Shown here: positions 38,422-52,300 of the stretch, in pieces
Numbering within the stretch: the first letter of the stretch is position 1
Layout: each line of letters opens with the position of its first letter
Source: Apoderus coryli
Taxonomy: Eukaryota; Arthropoda; Insecta; Coleoptera; Attelabidae
Assembly: GCA_911728435.2 (NCBI GenBank)
Contig: OU452201.1
Location: forward strand, 3,410,001-3,474,000
Length of the DNA: 64,000 nt
Direction: 5' to 3'
Program-made: the position numbers and the translations under genes
Notes under the pieces: model-generated
What the model was told of the DNA's origin: nothing
The model's database searches: none
What the model saw: the letters and a program-made list of their open reading frames with translations, nothing else

Positions 38422-40395
38422 ATGTCTCATGTGGAAGTAATATTAAGACCGCAACAACGTTTAGATTTGAAATGGTTAAAAACAAATATAGAAACAATAT
38501 TTTACGGACAAGATGAATTAGCCACCTATTGGAATGGACTGATAAGTGAAGGTGAACTAACTGGAAGTTTTTCTGTTGGTTTACTTAATAGTGCTGGTGT
38601 TACGGCTAGACGAGGCGATTTCGGAAAATATTATTGCGGCCAAAGAGTATGCCTTCAGTTACATTTCATTCAATAACAATTACTAAGTTGATTTGTGTAT
38701 AATTGAATACTGATTACAGGTATTAACATGTACTTGCTGTGACGGTATTTGTGGACCGCATAGCGGTTGTAACTGTTTACCATGTCAAAAATTAGATGCT
38801 GAAGATGCTATTACACAAAATAATGAAGTAGAAAAGTCTGAAATACCTAATGTGAATAGTTTATTGGAAAAGTGGGCATGGTGTCCTAAACCAGGTAACG
38901 ATGGAGTTAGTGTTTGTATAACACAAATCACAATGAATAAGTTTTCGTGTTGTAGGAATAGACCATCTAAGACAATGCATTGTGAGCCTTAATCACGAAC
39001 AGAAATCGCTATGTTACGAAGCTGCAAATACCACATTGTCTTCAACAAGATTATATCAAAGATTAGTTATTTTAAAACGATATTTCATTGCTCTGAACCG
39101 TACCCCGCGCCCAGTTAAATATGAACCAAATAAAATCGTTAAAAATAGCGTGGATATTGAAATTCCAAATGAAACAATGAAATCTAGCAAGATAATTTCA
39201 AGTTCTAATCCAGCATTTGGGCTAGCAAGGGTTGGTTCTAGAGCAGCATTGAATTTTTCATTCGCTTTCTTACGCAGAGCCTGGAGACTAGGTAATTGAG
39301 TTACTTAACTAAGCTTCGATATATCGCTCATTATAAATATTTTCTTAGGTGAAGATGTAGACCTATGTAGCGAATTATTACAAGAAACTTTAGATGCACT
39401 GCAAATTCTTCCTGTAGCGACCCTATTTGATGAAAGTAACGTATCTTCAGTATGGTTAGAAGTCGTGGAACGATCGTCAAAGTTTTTAAGACAAGTAGTA
39501 ACGGGGTATGTCTTTTACTTTGTTTATAGTTTTAGTTTATATGGTTAGGCATTAATTTGGTAAGGAGAAAGGAATTAATTAAGGATTTGATCTGCTCTAC
39601 TCTTGCCTAGCCTGAGTCGAATTTTATACGTAAATTCCATTTCCTGTTGTATAACTTGCTTTTCATATACCAAAGCAAAACTTCACTTATTATTATAAGC
39701 TACAGGTGGTCGAGCATAGACATTTATTGTTGCCTACGTAAGTTTTTTAAGTTACATGAATATTACTCATCTGATGCAACTCCGTGATAAATGAATTGTG
39801 TAGCAGAATTTGCACGTTCGCTAGTAGTTAAACTAACTTGAGTTATTTTACTATACGAATGTACAGATATCTACATTTTTATTGAACAATTATTCCATTT
39901 TAGAGAAATTTCAACCGGACGACAATACTTTGATGTTCCTATTGAAGATCAGCATATTTCGCTTAACATTTTATTAGAATTTGCCTTACAAAAAGGCAGT
40001 TTAAGTCATATGTTAGAAGCCATATTATTGTTACTTACCCTCTGGGAAAAAAGACTGAGTTTGAATGATAATAGGTGCGTATATATTGTATTTGACGTGT
40101 TTGTTGCAAATATAAAATGCATATTATTTTGTGTAGATCTGTTAACGATGCAGCACACGCACCACTTTTGTCATTTATACGTCGTTTGTCAGATGTCAAA
40201 GAGCTGCCATCGTGTTTTCCCCACAACGAACATCATACGAAGAACACTGAATCGTGTACAAAAACGTTTTTACAATTATTAGAGATTCCTGACGATAATG
40301 GTATAGAAATTGATCTAAAACAGGCAGCTGTGTTTGCAGTGGCTCATTTGGATAAGTTGGCATCACCGCATCTGCCCCCAAAATCATATCGAGAA
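38422..40395 (+). CDS. HERC2: HERC2 exons 1-6: N-terminal region before RCC1-like domain 1
   Basis: Residues 1 to about 441. The start ([12 protein letters not shown]) resembles the vertebrate N-terminus. Exon 3 carries the well-conserved stretch [15 protein letters not shown] and then [20 protein letters not shown]. Exon 4 carries [14 protein letters not shown] and [10 protein letters not shown], both HERC2 hallmarks. Exon 2 (38720-38894) encodes a cysteine-rich segment with seven Cys in about 20 residues that I do not recall from vertebrate HERC2. An upstream ATG at 38415 in another frame lies just before the chosen start. Confidence 0.92.
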
Positions 40396-43300
40396 GTAAG
40401 TAACAGTTTTGCTCATATGGTATTATCATTTTAAATATATAATTTTACAGTTCTCTTCTCATTTGAATGGTCAAAGAGTCTGGTGCTGGGGTTGGTTATC
40501 GTGGATAACAGGTGGCGCTGCCCAGCACTGTGAGGCACTTGCAGATCTGACTGTTAAAGACATACAATGTTCCGATAGAGGTGTATTAATTCTAACTCGC
40601 AATGGTAAGGTTTTTGTTTTTTGGGATTTAAAATATTTTCACGTACTTACCTACCTATATTTCACAGGTAAAGTGTACTTTATGTATTATACGTCAGAAA
40701 CGCAATGTCCGCAAATAGTCGAGGCATTACAGGATAATGAAATTGTTAAAATCGCTTGCCATAGTGAAGGAAAGCATTTTCTTGCTCTTAGTAAGGACCG
40801 AGAGGTGTACTCTTGGGGCAACGGCGATGGAGGGCGGTTAGGTATATAGAAAGTTTCATTTTTTCGGTTTTTACATGTTTAATTATATATATTTTTGAAG
40901 GTCATGGTGATAATTTAGTTAAGGATGAACCGACACTTATTGAAGCATTAATTGGTAAAGATATCATTGATATCGAGTGTGGTGCTACATATAGGTACGT
41001 ATTCTTTTAGTTATTTTGGTTAAAAAGTTACCAGATACATATTGACTTCATTGTTAATGGTTGTCAAAACTCCCTACAGTGCGGCAATTTCGGCAGATGG
41101 CGCCCTCTATACATGGGGACGTGGCAATTATGGTCGACTAGGACATGGCACATTTGATGATTCCCTTATTCCGACCAATGTTTCTGTTTTAAATGGTACA
41201 CATGTGGTAAAAGTTGCTTGCGGATCTGGTGATGCACATACCTTGTGCGTTACAAGTCAAGGAAGGGTAAGCATATAGATTAATTATTTATATTGTTAAG
41301 AAATATATTTGGACCTTACCGGGTATGTTTTTATGCTTCTTTTCAGTACTAAAAATTGGTGATTCGAATATTTTACCAGAAAAATTACAACAAAAAATGT
41401 GTGATTTTTAGTGGGACTACATAGATGATCTCATTATTGTTTTAGGTTTACAGTTGGGGCGACGGAGACTATGGAAAACTAGGACGTGGCGGTTCTGATG
41501 GAAGTAAACTGCCAAGGCTGATTGATAAATTGCAAAATACTGAAATCGTTGATGTTTATTGTGGAACCCATTTTAGTATGGCATTGTCGAAAGATGGTAA
41601 AATTTACAGCTGGGGAAAGGTATGCGTTAACGACTATTTTGATTGTCGTCATTTGTTAAAAAACATACCTATTGTATTTTGTATCCTAAGTTGAAGTACA
41701 TATTAAATAAAAATAGTGTCCTTTGGTTATTTCACGTCAATGTTCTTTAGGTAATGAAAAGTTTCAAAATATCAGATAAAAATCCAACCTTTTTTGTTGT
41801 TCTAGGGTGAAGGTTGGAAATTGGGCCATCCCACTGAAGACCACATTAGAACTCCAGAAATTGTTGAACAACTACAAGATAAACGAATTATATCGTTGAG
41901 TTTAGGTACTGCGCATGTGCTAGCGCTGACTGATGATGGTGAGGTATATGCATGGGGTAAAAATGACAATAAACAAATCTCTGATAGTTCGGACTCTTAT
42001 ATCACGAAACCAACACAGATTGAATGTCTGAAAGGACGGAAAATCATTGGGGTCAGCTGTGGGCCAACACAGAGTTTTGCTTGGACTGATTTTAATTGTA
42101 TCATGCCTCAGACTGTAATGCCGTTTGTGGTTGATATAAGGGAAAATACTTTTAGGTAAATGTATTTTGAGTTGTTTAGTATTTGTGTTGGTAAATGGTT
42201 TATTTGTAGATGTATTAATCAGATATTCGAAATAGTTACTAGTAAAACGCCGTGGACGCAGGATAAAGAGATACTTGCAGTTGCTGTTATGAATTTGCTT
42301 CATTTACAAGTAAGTATTATTGTACAACTCTACAAATGTATTCGACATAGAATCGATATAACATGAAGCTTAAATTAATACAAAAATACAATTTATAAAC
42401 TACGTTATAAAACATCAAAAATCAAATCATTCAACACGACCGTCAACGACGAATACCTGCTCGTATCTGCCGCATGGGTTGTTTTGCTCACTACGAGACC
42501 CCCGCAGAGAGCAACATGCATGGGAATGAGGCGGAAACGGACTTATTCGGACTACTTATCCAAAATACCAATTGTACTATCTATTTACCCACTACCTATT
42601 TGGCTTGGCACCGACTTCAAACTGATCAGTAGATATATTACGTGCATTGTTGTCTTTTAAATCGACTACACTTGTATACAATACATTATTTGAAATGTAG
42701 GAAGTGATTTCTCTTAGTAATGTGTTTTTTTTAGTTGTACACGGTGATTTGCAATAATCTACCTGCAAAATCTTTCGGCTTGGCTGCAAACAGCAGTTTG
42801 CTAAATAGTCTAAAGAATCATGTAGTTTATTTGGCGACGGGATCAAATATTTTACCTACGATACAAAGTGCTGCCCAGGCTACTCTACAAGCTGGCTGGT
42901 CAATACTAATGCCAACAGCGAATGGAAGAGCGAGGATCTTATCATCACTTTTATTGAACAGCGGTATAATATAGATTTTAAATATATTTTTTTGTTTTTA
43001 TTAATTTAAATGTTTTTTTTTAAAGATATTGAGCCAAAAATGTGTAAATCAGGCCATAGATTCATGACTGATTTACTCGTTGGTAGTCTGATGGATGATG
43101 GTGGTCTTGAATCGGCTTTAAATGAAGCTCTAGGTGTTGAAGTATCCGAATTAGCTGATATGGAGACTAATTTTGAACAATCTACATCGCCAATAACAAT
43201 ACCTCTACTATATCTTGTTAGACAACTGATCAGGTACTTGTACTTTCGATTTATAAAGTTTTTTTCAATTTAGTACATCATCTTCAAGGAAGTTTTCCCG

Positions 43301-46300
43301 ATACCCAAAGAAAACAAATGTTAGAAGAGATGTACGAGTAAATAGATAATTATGCGTTCGGGATTTTTATAAGTTTAAGATAATTATGTTGTAAAGTATT
43401 AATTTTTGAAACATTAATTATAATTTTATGTTTTACAGAAATACCAGCACTTTAACACAATCGAATTTGAAAGAATTTTCAGCAACTGGTAAATTTCAAA
43501 ATAAGAATGATGCTTCATCTACCAGTCTCAAATTGTTGCAACGCTTACAGAGGCTGCTACTAGGGAAATTGTATATGCAATCACAAGATTGCAGGTAAAG
43601 TTTTGTTATGATTTGGGCTTTCATTTCAAGTTAATGTGTGTATGTTTTCAGAGACGCAGCAGAAGCAATTTTAGTCAAATACCTCGACTGTTTCAGTTAT
43701 CATGTGGCCGCTACGTTGAATCATGCTTACGATGTTTGTATTTTGAATGCCAAAAACTTTAGTTATGTTATGCAAATATTAAAAGAAGATATCATTGGTA
43801 AGTTGGGAATATTTTTTGTGGACCTATATGTATTTGCGCATGGTACCTCATTTTTGGTTTTTGTACAAGCAAAAACTGTGTTATTAAATTTAACTTTCTC
43901 TAATAATAAAAGAAAATTCCATTAGATGTTATTTCCGATGGGTTGGTTGAATAAATATACTACCTAAATCAAGTAAGGATTTATTACAATGGACGTTATA
44001 ATCAAGTCAATTAGTTTTTATATCATCGTCATCATCATAATAAATAAATTGAAAAGGATAAAACTTTATTTTATCTTGGTTTACTTGACTCCAGCGACTT
44101 TTTCTATAGCCTTTCCTCCAATGCGTAGTGGTAGAGTTGCAGTTTTAATTCCGAAACCTGAATAAATATATACAAACAGAATAACTATTAAAAAAATAAT
44201 TTTCTCTATGAGCTTTTATATTTAACCTAATATATTTTATGAGAGACTATTTAGCATTAACATAGTTGAAACTAACTGATATAAACTACGCTATACTTAG
44301 TGCAAATTCACTATTAATATTATTCAAACATATCTGGCTGATCCAATTGAGTTAAGGAATTATAATAAAGATATTTTTTATGGAGTGTAGTGGTCTAATT
44401 TTTTTAAACAATTATATTATAGGGTCTGGTCGCATATAGTGTTTAAGCTGACCAGTGACTTTAGAAGATCCATTCTAAAAATTCAGATTACAGCTTATTG
44501 ATAAATCAGTAATCTGGCCAAATCTTGTATCAATTTCCATACACTAACGGCCGCCGTAAATAAAAATTAATACTGATATCCAGATTATGTTTCGATTGCT
44601 TAGATGCAAAATATTTAAACCTATTTCTATCTTCATAGTAACTAACTGATGATAATATACCTGTAATCTTGAACGGCAATTTTATTCCAAATCCTGCCAA
44701 ATGAATTGGTATATTAATACCAAATTTAGCAAGACTAAATGGCAGTTGTACAACTTTCTGCGGTATGGAAAGTCCAGAGTTTAACAAATTTATCGGTATT
44801 GATACTAAAGTTTTAACTGCTTTTACTGGTATAACGAGCGCCTAGAAATAAGAAATTAAATTAATTATTCTACTAACGATATCTGATTACCAATCGCCAT
44901 TAAATATCTGAAGGTCGACACTTGGCATATATGGCTTAGACAGTTCAAATAAAGTGGAGTAATTATATTTTATAAAGAGATGTTTTGAATTCTTATTTAT
45001 TAATTTATAGTCAAATACGTACTTTTTTTGGAATCGAAAAACCGAAACCAATAGACCAAACCACAATACGTTGGAAGAGGGTAACAATATCAATTGGTAT
45101 TCTGATACCTAATGCTGGTATCGCCACTAAAGGGTTAGTCATTTTCGTAATATAGGAATAAACGTCGTCTTAGGAATTCAACAAACAATTTGAGTTTTTT
45201 ATCGTAATACTGCTGTTAGTTTTAAATACAATTGGTAACTGAGTGAATAAAGTATTTCGCAGCAAGTAGCAATATTTTACACACAGTAAGTTTTTGGTAA
45301 CTAACTATGTGTTTCCGTTATAATTGTTATTGACTGCTTATTACAATTATTAAAGGACAAGCTATAGATAAGAATGTTTGATAAGAATGCTTTTTACGAG
45401 AATTAAAATTTGACAATGTCTAATAATTAAAACCGATAATATATTATAATTTGAATATTGCTATTTTCATTGACAATAAATATACTAAGTTGATAAATAG
45501 TTTTGCCTACAATTTAGAATTAACTATGATGAGTCACTTCAAAATGATTATTATATAACAAGTATATCGATTTGTTTATTTTATTTTATAAAAACGACTT
45601 TATTAGCAAGGCATAGTCTTTGGTATCGACTGCATTTTAGATAAAATCATGGACAAAAGTCTGGTTTATACTCCGGTACTCCTGATGTACCTCCTGGTCC
45701 AAATTAGAACCTTTTCTATTTTGATTAATAGACCTTGCCTCAGTTCTTAGGTCGAATATATATATATATAAGTTGAGTGGTAGTCTTTGCTGACTAGTTA
45801 ATAGATAACTTGGTGTCTTGGGTTGATATATATATATATATATATATAGGGAGGGTATGAAGGCGCCACCTAAGTGGTGAAACGGTATTACGTGTAAAAC
45901 AAAACTATGAAAACAATATTTTAACTATTTTTAAATTAAACTATTTTTAACCTTCAATTATCGTTGAGTTCGTCCTTATATAATTATTTTTTTCCATTAT
46001 TTTCAGGGGTCCTTCTACCAGAGCTCATTTGCAGCCTAATTCTTCTAGAGCGCGAATTAAACACATTTCTTTTATCAAATAATTGGCTAAATACATTTAA
46101 TGATATGCTAAAATGCTTAGATAAATTATGCAGAATGTCATCAGATATTGATGTACTTGATATCGATGATATTGGATGGTTGGGGGTTTCCCAAACGCGA
46201 TTATCGAATTCGAATTCACATAAACTACCCGATGATTTGCCGTTAATAAGAAATGCCGACCTCGAAAATCACAATTTAGACGGTGGTAGATGGTTGGTTA

Positions 46301-49300
46301 TCAACAATAAAGTGTATGATGTACAGGATTTTCGGTAAGTCTTTAGTTTTTAGCTTGACTCTTGTAAGTTTATAATTCAATTTTATGAATTCATTCTTTT
46401 ATGTATTGTTATCTTATTAATAGTCGCTTTTTCTCTGTATACTGGTGTGTATATCTACTGCGGTTAATTTGCAGATGTGAAAATACGGTATTGACCGACC
46501 TCTTACAGAAGCATACTGGTAAAGATGCTTCCCATATTTTTAATAGTTCACCACAATATCAGCAAATATTATTAGCCATGGACAGTTATGTAATTGGAAA
46601 TTTCTGTCATTCCCAAATTGAAGTAGCCAATCACACAAACCTTAATAGTATGCATATGAGTTCTATGCTACTGGATACTGAACGCAACTTAGGTTTGTTT
46701 TAAAACTGATCGAATTTATCAATTTACTTTATTCCAAAACACCTTGGTTTACTACAATTGGTGTAATTCTTAGGTTATCTGCTTGGACTTCACGCGTTTA
46801 ATTTACGTCAAAGTCTCCCAGAACAACCTGAAGAGATCCAATCTCATAATTTCTTGAAAGCACCATTTTTAAGTGCAGGTTTGGAATGTGATTTACCCCC
46901 AAATCCTTATGAAGAAGAAAAAGGTGAGAAGAAACAATTTTGGCTTTTTGTTATGTTATTCTAATATAATATTTCGAATATAGAATATTTGATAAATATC
47001 TATATCATTAGGTGAATCAAGAAGTACAAATTCTACTGCAGATAACACGCCGACGGAACCACCTAAGGTTAATGCTAGTCAAAAATCTCTAAAAACATTC
47101 CAGTTGCCTATTGATAGAATCAATGCTTTCATATCTGCTCTGGCCGAAAGCAGGCTTTCGGTAGGAAACTATATCATATTCATGACGAAACTCATGTAGA
47201 TAATGATTTTTATTTTTTAGGACTCTTATGTTATATCTTTTTTGGCTATAGTTGAACAGCATTCAAAAGCAAACAACTTTTTAACCAGAGTTGATTTTTC
47301 ATTTGAGCATCCCATAGAAGAAATCGGTCGAGTTCTGTATGCTGTTTTATTAAAGCATTTGGCTCTAGGCTATGTCCTTTTACCACTATTGGACTCATGT
47401 AAGTGTAATTAATTTATGAGAAAAGTCTCTAAACCCCCAATATATCAATTTCTTCACAATTCACGAATTTGTTACAATCAATTTCACCACACAGTGGCTT
47501 CGCATGTAATAACTGAACTACTTTTACAATTTTTTTTATTTGCCTAAGCTAAAGATACTGTTATAGTTTTACTGCTTTTAAGTTTTGCAGCGATATTTGA
47601 GACACGACATGAGCTTACTAAATCAAATTATCCAGTGTCTATCTTGTATGTTGGAAAATTATTGATTTTATTATATTTAATTTGTAGATTCAACCCAACC
47701 TAATATGAAAATACCTAAACCTATTGCTGAAATGATCAAACTTGTTCACCAAACAAAATGGAGTCTCATAAAAATGCGTCAAGAAGTAAATAAAAGTTAC
47801 AAAGAAATTTGCATACCGATACTCGAAAAATGTCGTTTTCTATTGTATGAAATCAAAGCAACAATAAGCGCTGAAACAGAAGCCTTCAAAAAAGTAAATA
47901 TTCTATATAAAGAACCACACGTCCGAACATTGGTACGGAAAGTCATTAAAAACTTAAAATGTGGACGGTATACTTCAGATATTCAAAAACCTGAAGATAT
48001 TGTAAATGCAACAATACAATCCCAAAGTGTTAATGCAAAATCATATGAAGATCTTTCAAAGAATACGACAATGAAAAAAACAATATCAGATACGAAAATT
48101 GCAGCTATCGAAACAACTAAAAGCGAGACTGATGATGTGAATAATGAAATCAAAAATGGTGCTCAGAAATCTGTTGTGGTTGAATGTAGCAAAACGATGA
48201 GTCAATCATTTAATTCAAAAGCTTTGAAAAATGTTCTCACTACGACAGATACCGAAGAAAAATCTGCAAAAACTGCTAATAGTAATGTGAAAAATGAATT
48301 AGATGATAAGTGGAATGTTGACACAAAAATCGAACAACAGGAAACAAAAGAGAAACGAATTGAGCAGGATGTGGCATTGTATACTATTATGACAAAGTTG
48401 GCCGAGAAACAAATGAATAAACTCAGTCATGGACATATAGATTTAATGAAGGCGATATTAGAATTCATCACGCATCAAAATTGTGATATTGACATCTTAA
48501 GAAAGGTCATGTATTTACAGGTAACCCACCAAACATTGTAAACCGCATTTAGTGGATTATATGAGACTATTACAAATTTCCCTAAATCTTTTTTACATTG
48601 TTGTAATGTTCCAGGTTAAACGATGCAAAGTCCGTTTGGACGGACTTGGTATCATAAAAAATTTGTTACAAGAAACTTACCTTTTGACATCTGTCAAATA
48701 CTCAATTGTAAATGGTTACTTGGGTGTTGAAAAGAGAGATTTGCAAGCACAGCATTGTCTTAATAATATTAATTTGTTAACGCCGTATTTCAAAACAAAA
48801 GTTCTAATTTCACAAATGCATGTCACAGAATGGTGTATAGACAGTTTGAGGACGTATATCTTGAGAGACGTACCATTTAAGTCTGCCAAATCGAAAGGAA
48901 ATTCGAAAATTAATCTGAATTTAGGTACAAATCTTTAGAAAGTGTTGAAAATTTACGCAAATATTTAACTTTTTTTGCATATATTCTAGGTACATATACC
49001 CTTCTTCGAGATGTTCCTCGAGCTAGGATGCTATTAGCAATTCTAGGCATACTAGCATCAAATCACTATAACAGTCTAGAGCTAATGCCTCTAGTTAATA
49101 GTGGTATTATCAGTTCAATATTATCATTACTGAAACAATGTGGATGTGACCAAACAATTTCCAGAAAAGTATCAGAATTCTATGTTCTCTATGCGGACAT
49201 GATTGATCCTAATAAGCCAAAAATCAATTGTCTTAGCGGCCAGGAATTGGCAAGTTTAATGAAATTAGGAACTAAGGTAGTACGAGGTGCAGATTGGAAA

Positions 49301-52300
49301 TGGGGCGATCAGGTAAGTGAAATGATTTAAATCATTTTTAGAAGCTCTCAAAATGATTATATCTCTTTATCTCAATTTTTTTTAGTGCGTTCAGAATACT
49401 TTCCCTATGGGTCAGAGTTGTAATTCCGTTGTTTTATTCTAATAACCTCTATATCTTTGGTTTTTCCAACCAACACATTTTTACAGACTTTCTATTTTAG
49501 GATGGTAACCCACCTGGGGAAGGTAAGGTGATTGGTGAATTAGGAGATGATGGATGGGTCAGAGTAGAATGGGGAAATGGTACAACCAACAGTTACCGCA
49601 TGGGCATTGAGGGTAAATATGATTTGACATTAGCCTCACCGCCCTCACCTGTCACTTCAGAGACAGAAACAGATGACCCAAGCGATAGAAGTAAGTATTT
49701 TGACCTAATACACGTAATCTATCATAATTTATTAATACGCAGTACCTATTTCACTTCATTATAATATTTGTGATTAAACATTTCTTATTTAGTAGAGTAT
49801 CGGCGCGTCTATGTGTTGGTAGTTGCTTTATGGGGTCAGTGACCTCCCAGGCAGCCGATATAGGAACTGTTGTTCACTCGGCGTACTACCAACGAAAACT
49901 AGATGTCGCCAAACACATCCTTTTACATCTCTGTACCGTGTGGGGTATATACCTCATTATTTACGGGAGTTTGGCTGTCAACTACTGACCGATCACCACT
50001 GATGAGTCGTGGATCGACGAAACGGCCGTCTGGTGAACGTATAGTGGTTGACAGACAAACTCTCGGAATATAAGTCTTGTTTTGTTAAACAAGCCCATTC
50101 CAAATATAGGCAGTCCCGCTTAAGGGAGTATCGGCGCGTCTATGTGTTGGTAGGTGCTTTATGGGGTCAGTGACCTCCCAGGCAGCCGATATACGAACTG
50201 TTGTTCACTCGGCGTACTACCAACGAAAACTAGATGTCGCCAAACACATCCTTTTACATCTCTGTACCGTGTGGGGTATATACCTCATTATTTACGGGAG
50301 TTTGGCTGTCAACTACTGACCGATCACCACTGATGAGTCGTGGATCGACGAAACGGCCGTCTGGTGAACGTATAGTGGTTGACAGACAAACTCTCGGAAT
50401 ATAAGTCTTGTTTTGTTAAACAAGCCCATTCCAAATATAGGCAGTCCCGCTTAAGGGAGTATCGGCGCGTCTATGTGTTGGTAGGTGCTTTATGGGGTCA
50501 GTGACCTCCCAGGCAGCCGATATACGAACTGTTGTTCACTCGGCGTACTACCAACGAAAACTAGATGTCGCCAAACACATCCTTTTACATCTCTGTACCG
50601 TGTGGGGTATATACCTCATTATTTACGGGAGTTTGGCTGTCAACTACTGACCGATCACCACTGATGAGTCGTGGATCGACGAAACGGCCGTCTGGTGAAC
50701 GTATAGTGGTTGACAGACAAACTCTCGGAATATAAGTCTTGTTTTGTTAAACAAGCCCATTCCAAATATAGGCAGTCCCGCTTAAGGGAGTATCGGCGCG
50801 TCTATGTGTTGGTAGGTGCTTTATGGGGTCAGTGACCTCCCAGGCAGCCGATATACGAACTGTTGTTCACTCGGCGTACTACCAACGAAAACTAGATGTC
50901 GCCAAACACATCCTTTTACATTTTTATAGCCTATCTGATTTCTAACTGTTTTTATATTTTTATACACAATTATTTAGAGGTATTAAAGAGTGAAGTTGGG
51001 CTGCAATAAAAATATTTTGAATATTAATTAATTTAACTTGTTAATTTAGTTGGATCCCAGACAATTCGCGATAACCAATTAATCAAACTTCTGCGCGATA
51101 GCTGCATCAATTTTCTGCGCAACGTATCAATCAGCTGTGGTCTAGCTGTAGATAGTTTACATCGAACAACGTTGCATAGTATTAGTAGCTTGATCTGTTC
51201 TACATTGGGTGCACACAGTTCAGATTGGTGCAATTTGACTCTAACCAGGTAAAATTTATACTTTGAATTGAATTTCTGAGTAACCTAATTTCCGCCGATA
51301 CTTTATTGTTTACTACATACTGCCTTACTCAGATTACAACCACCACAACATAAACCCACTACTACTCCAAACAGATACATCCTCTCCGTTTAGTACCTAT
51401 TTTTTTTTCTTTTAAGAATTGTGTGCCAAAGTCAACAAATGTGTAGAGCATTTAGTACAAAGCCTTGGATCAATATGCTGATCGGATTTCTAACCCCACC
51501 TACAAGTGTTAGTGGCAACGAACTGAACTTGCCTAAACAAGTACGTGAATCATTTGTATTTTATTTTAAATACTATTATTAAACATTAGATAGACGTAAG
51601 GACGATCTAAAGTACCTACACTAAATGAGTACAAGAAAAAATGACGGATCAACCTGTTTGTCAACGCAATACGTCTAGGGAGTTCTTATTATTCTTATTA
51701 CGTGTCAGGTTCTGGACAAATGTAATTTTTAAATGTCTTTCGTTTATTAGATCTTGACAATTCGTTTACTCCAAACCGTACTACAATCATGGGACATGGA
51801 CAATCCAGAAATACCGAACGTTTTGGAAAAATTGTTAAACATTCTCGGAAAAATTATAATAACATGTTCTTACGACACTGGATACAATAAACCTGCGGCT
51901 TGCAATAAATCATTGGTTCTGGTGACGCAGTCGCATAGCAGTACATTAGCGCAGGAAATAATCGGTTTGTTTAGATTTCTTCATGGCATGGTCGGATGGA
52001 ATCAAGTTAGTATTATTTTATTGATTATTTCAAAGTTTAAACATGTTGGTTATTTTGGTGTTTTAGGTTTTAAATGCAATTTTGGTACATAAATTGAACC
52101 TCGCAGCGTATTTTCTTAGTGATTCAATGATTAATGAAGGAGTAACATCAGATCAACAACACTTTATGGTTGTAGCATGTTTGAACGTGATTGGAGGGTG
52201 GGATACACGTCCGAGAATCGGAGCTTTAGCTGAGACTGACGGTAATTAGTTTCAAATTATAAAAGAGCATTCAAAGCCTTTTGAAGATTTCAAATGATTA

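Larger units (their letters stand above)
49795..50920 (+). repeat. 331-bp tandem repeat array (3.4 copies) with hammerhead ribozymes, in HERC2 intron 26
   Basis: The monomer starts GAGTATCGGCGCG at 49795, 50126, 50457 and 50788, an exact 331-bp period. The last copy stops after about 133 bp at 50920. Copies 2-4 look identical by eye; copy 1 differs at a few bases. The base composition is clearly more GC-rich than the surrounding intron. Each full monomer contains a type I hammerhead motif. Such small tandem ribozyme-bearing repeats resemble metazoan retrozyme-like satellites (known class). The array lies on the sense strand of HERC2. Confidence 0.95.

Noticed and set aside
44530..44787. 85-codon minus-strand frame as a stand-alone gene
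   Set aside because: It is the middle exon of the spliced nested gene read into its intron; the spliced model with three exons fits better.
45758..45849. (TA)n tracts as promoter or cruciform elements
   Set aside because: Simple AT repeats are common here and have no positional support.
46007..46692. functional haem-binding cytochrome b5
   Set aside because: The fold resembles b5 but the HPGG ligand motif is not visible, as in other HERC2 proteins.
49770..49988. 72-codon plus-strand frame across the array start
   Set aside because: It reads through repeat DNA, and its frame in the later monomers has no independent support. The hammerhead and period explain the sequence.
49795..50920. CRISPR-like or ordinary satellite array
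   Set aside because: Repeats are 331 bp with no short repeat/spacer alternation; the genome is eukaryotic. The conserved hammerhead fold gives a better explanation than anonymous satellite.
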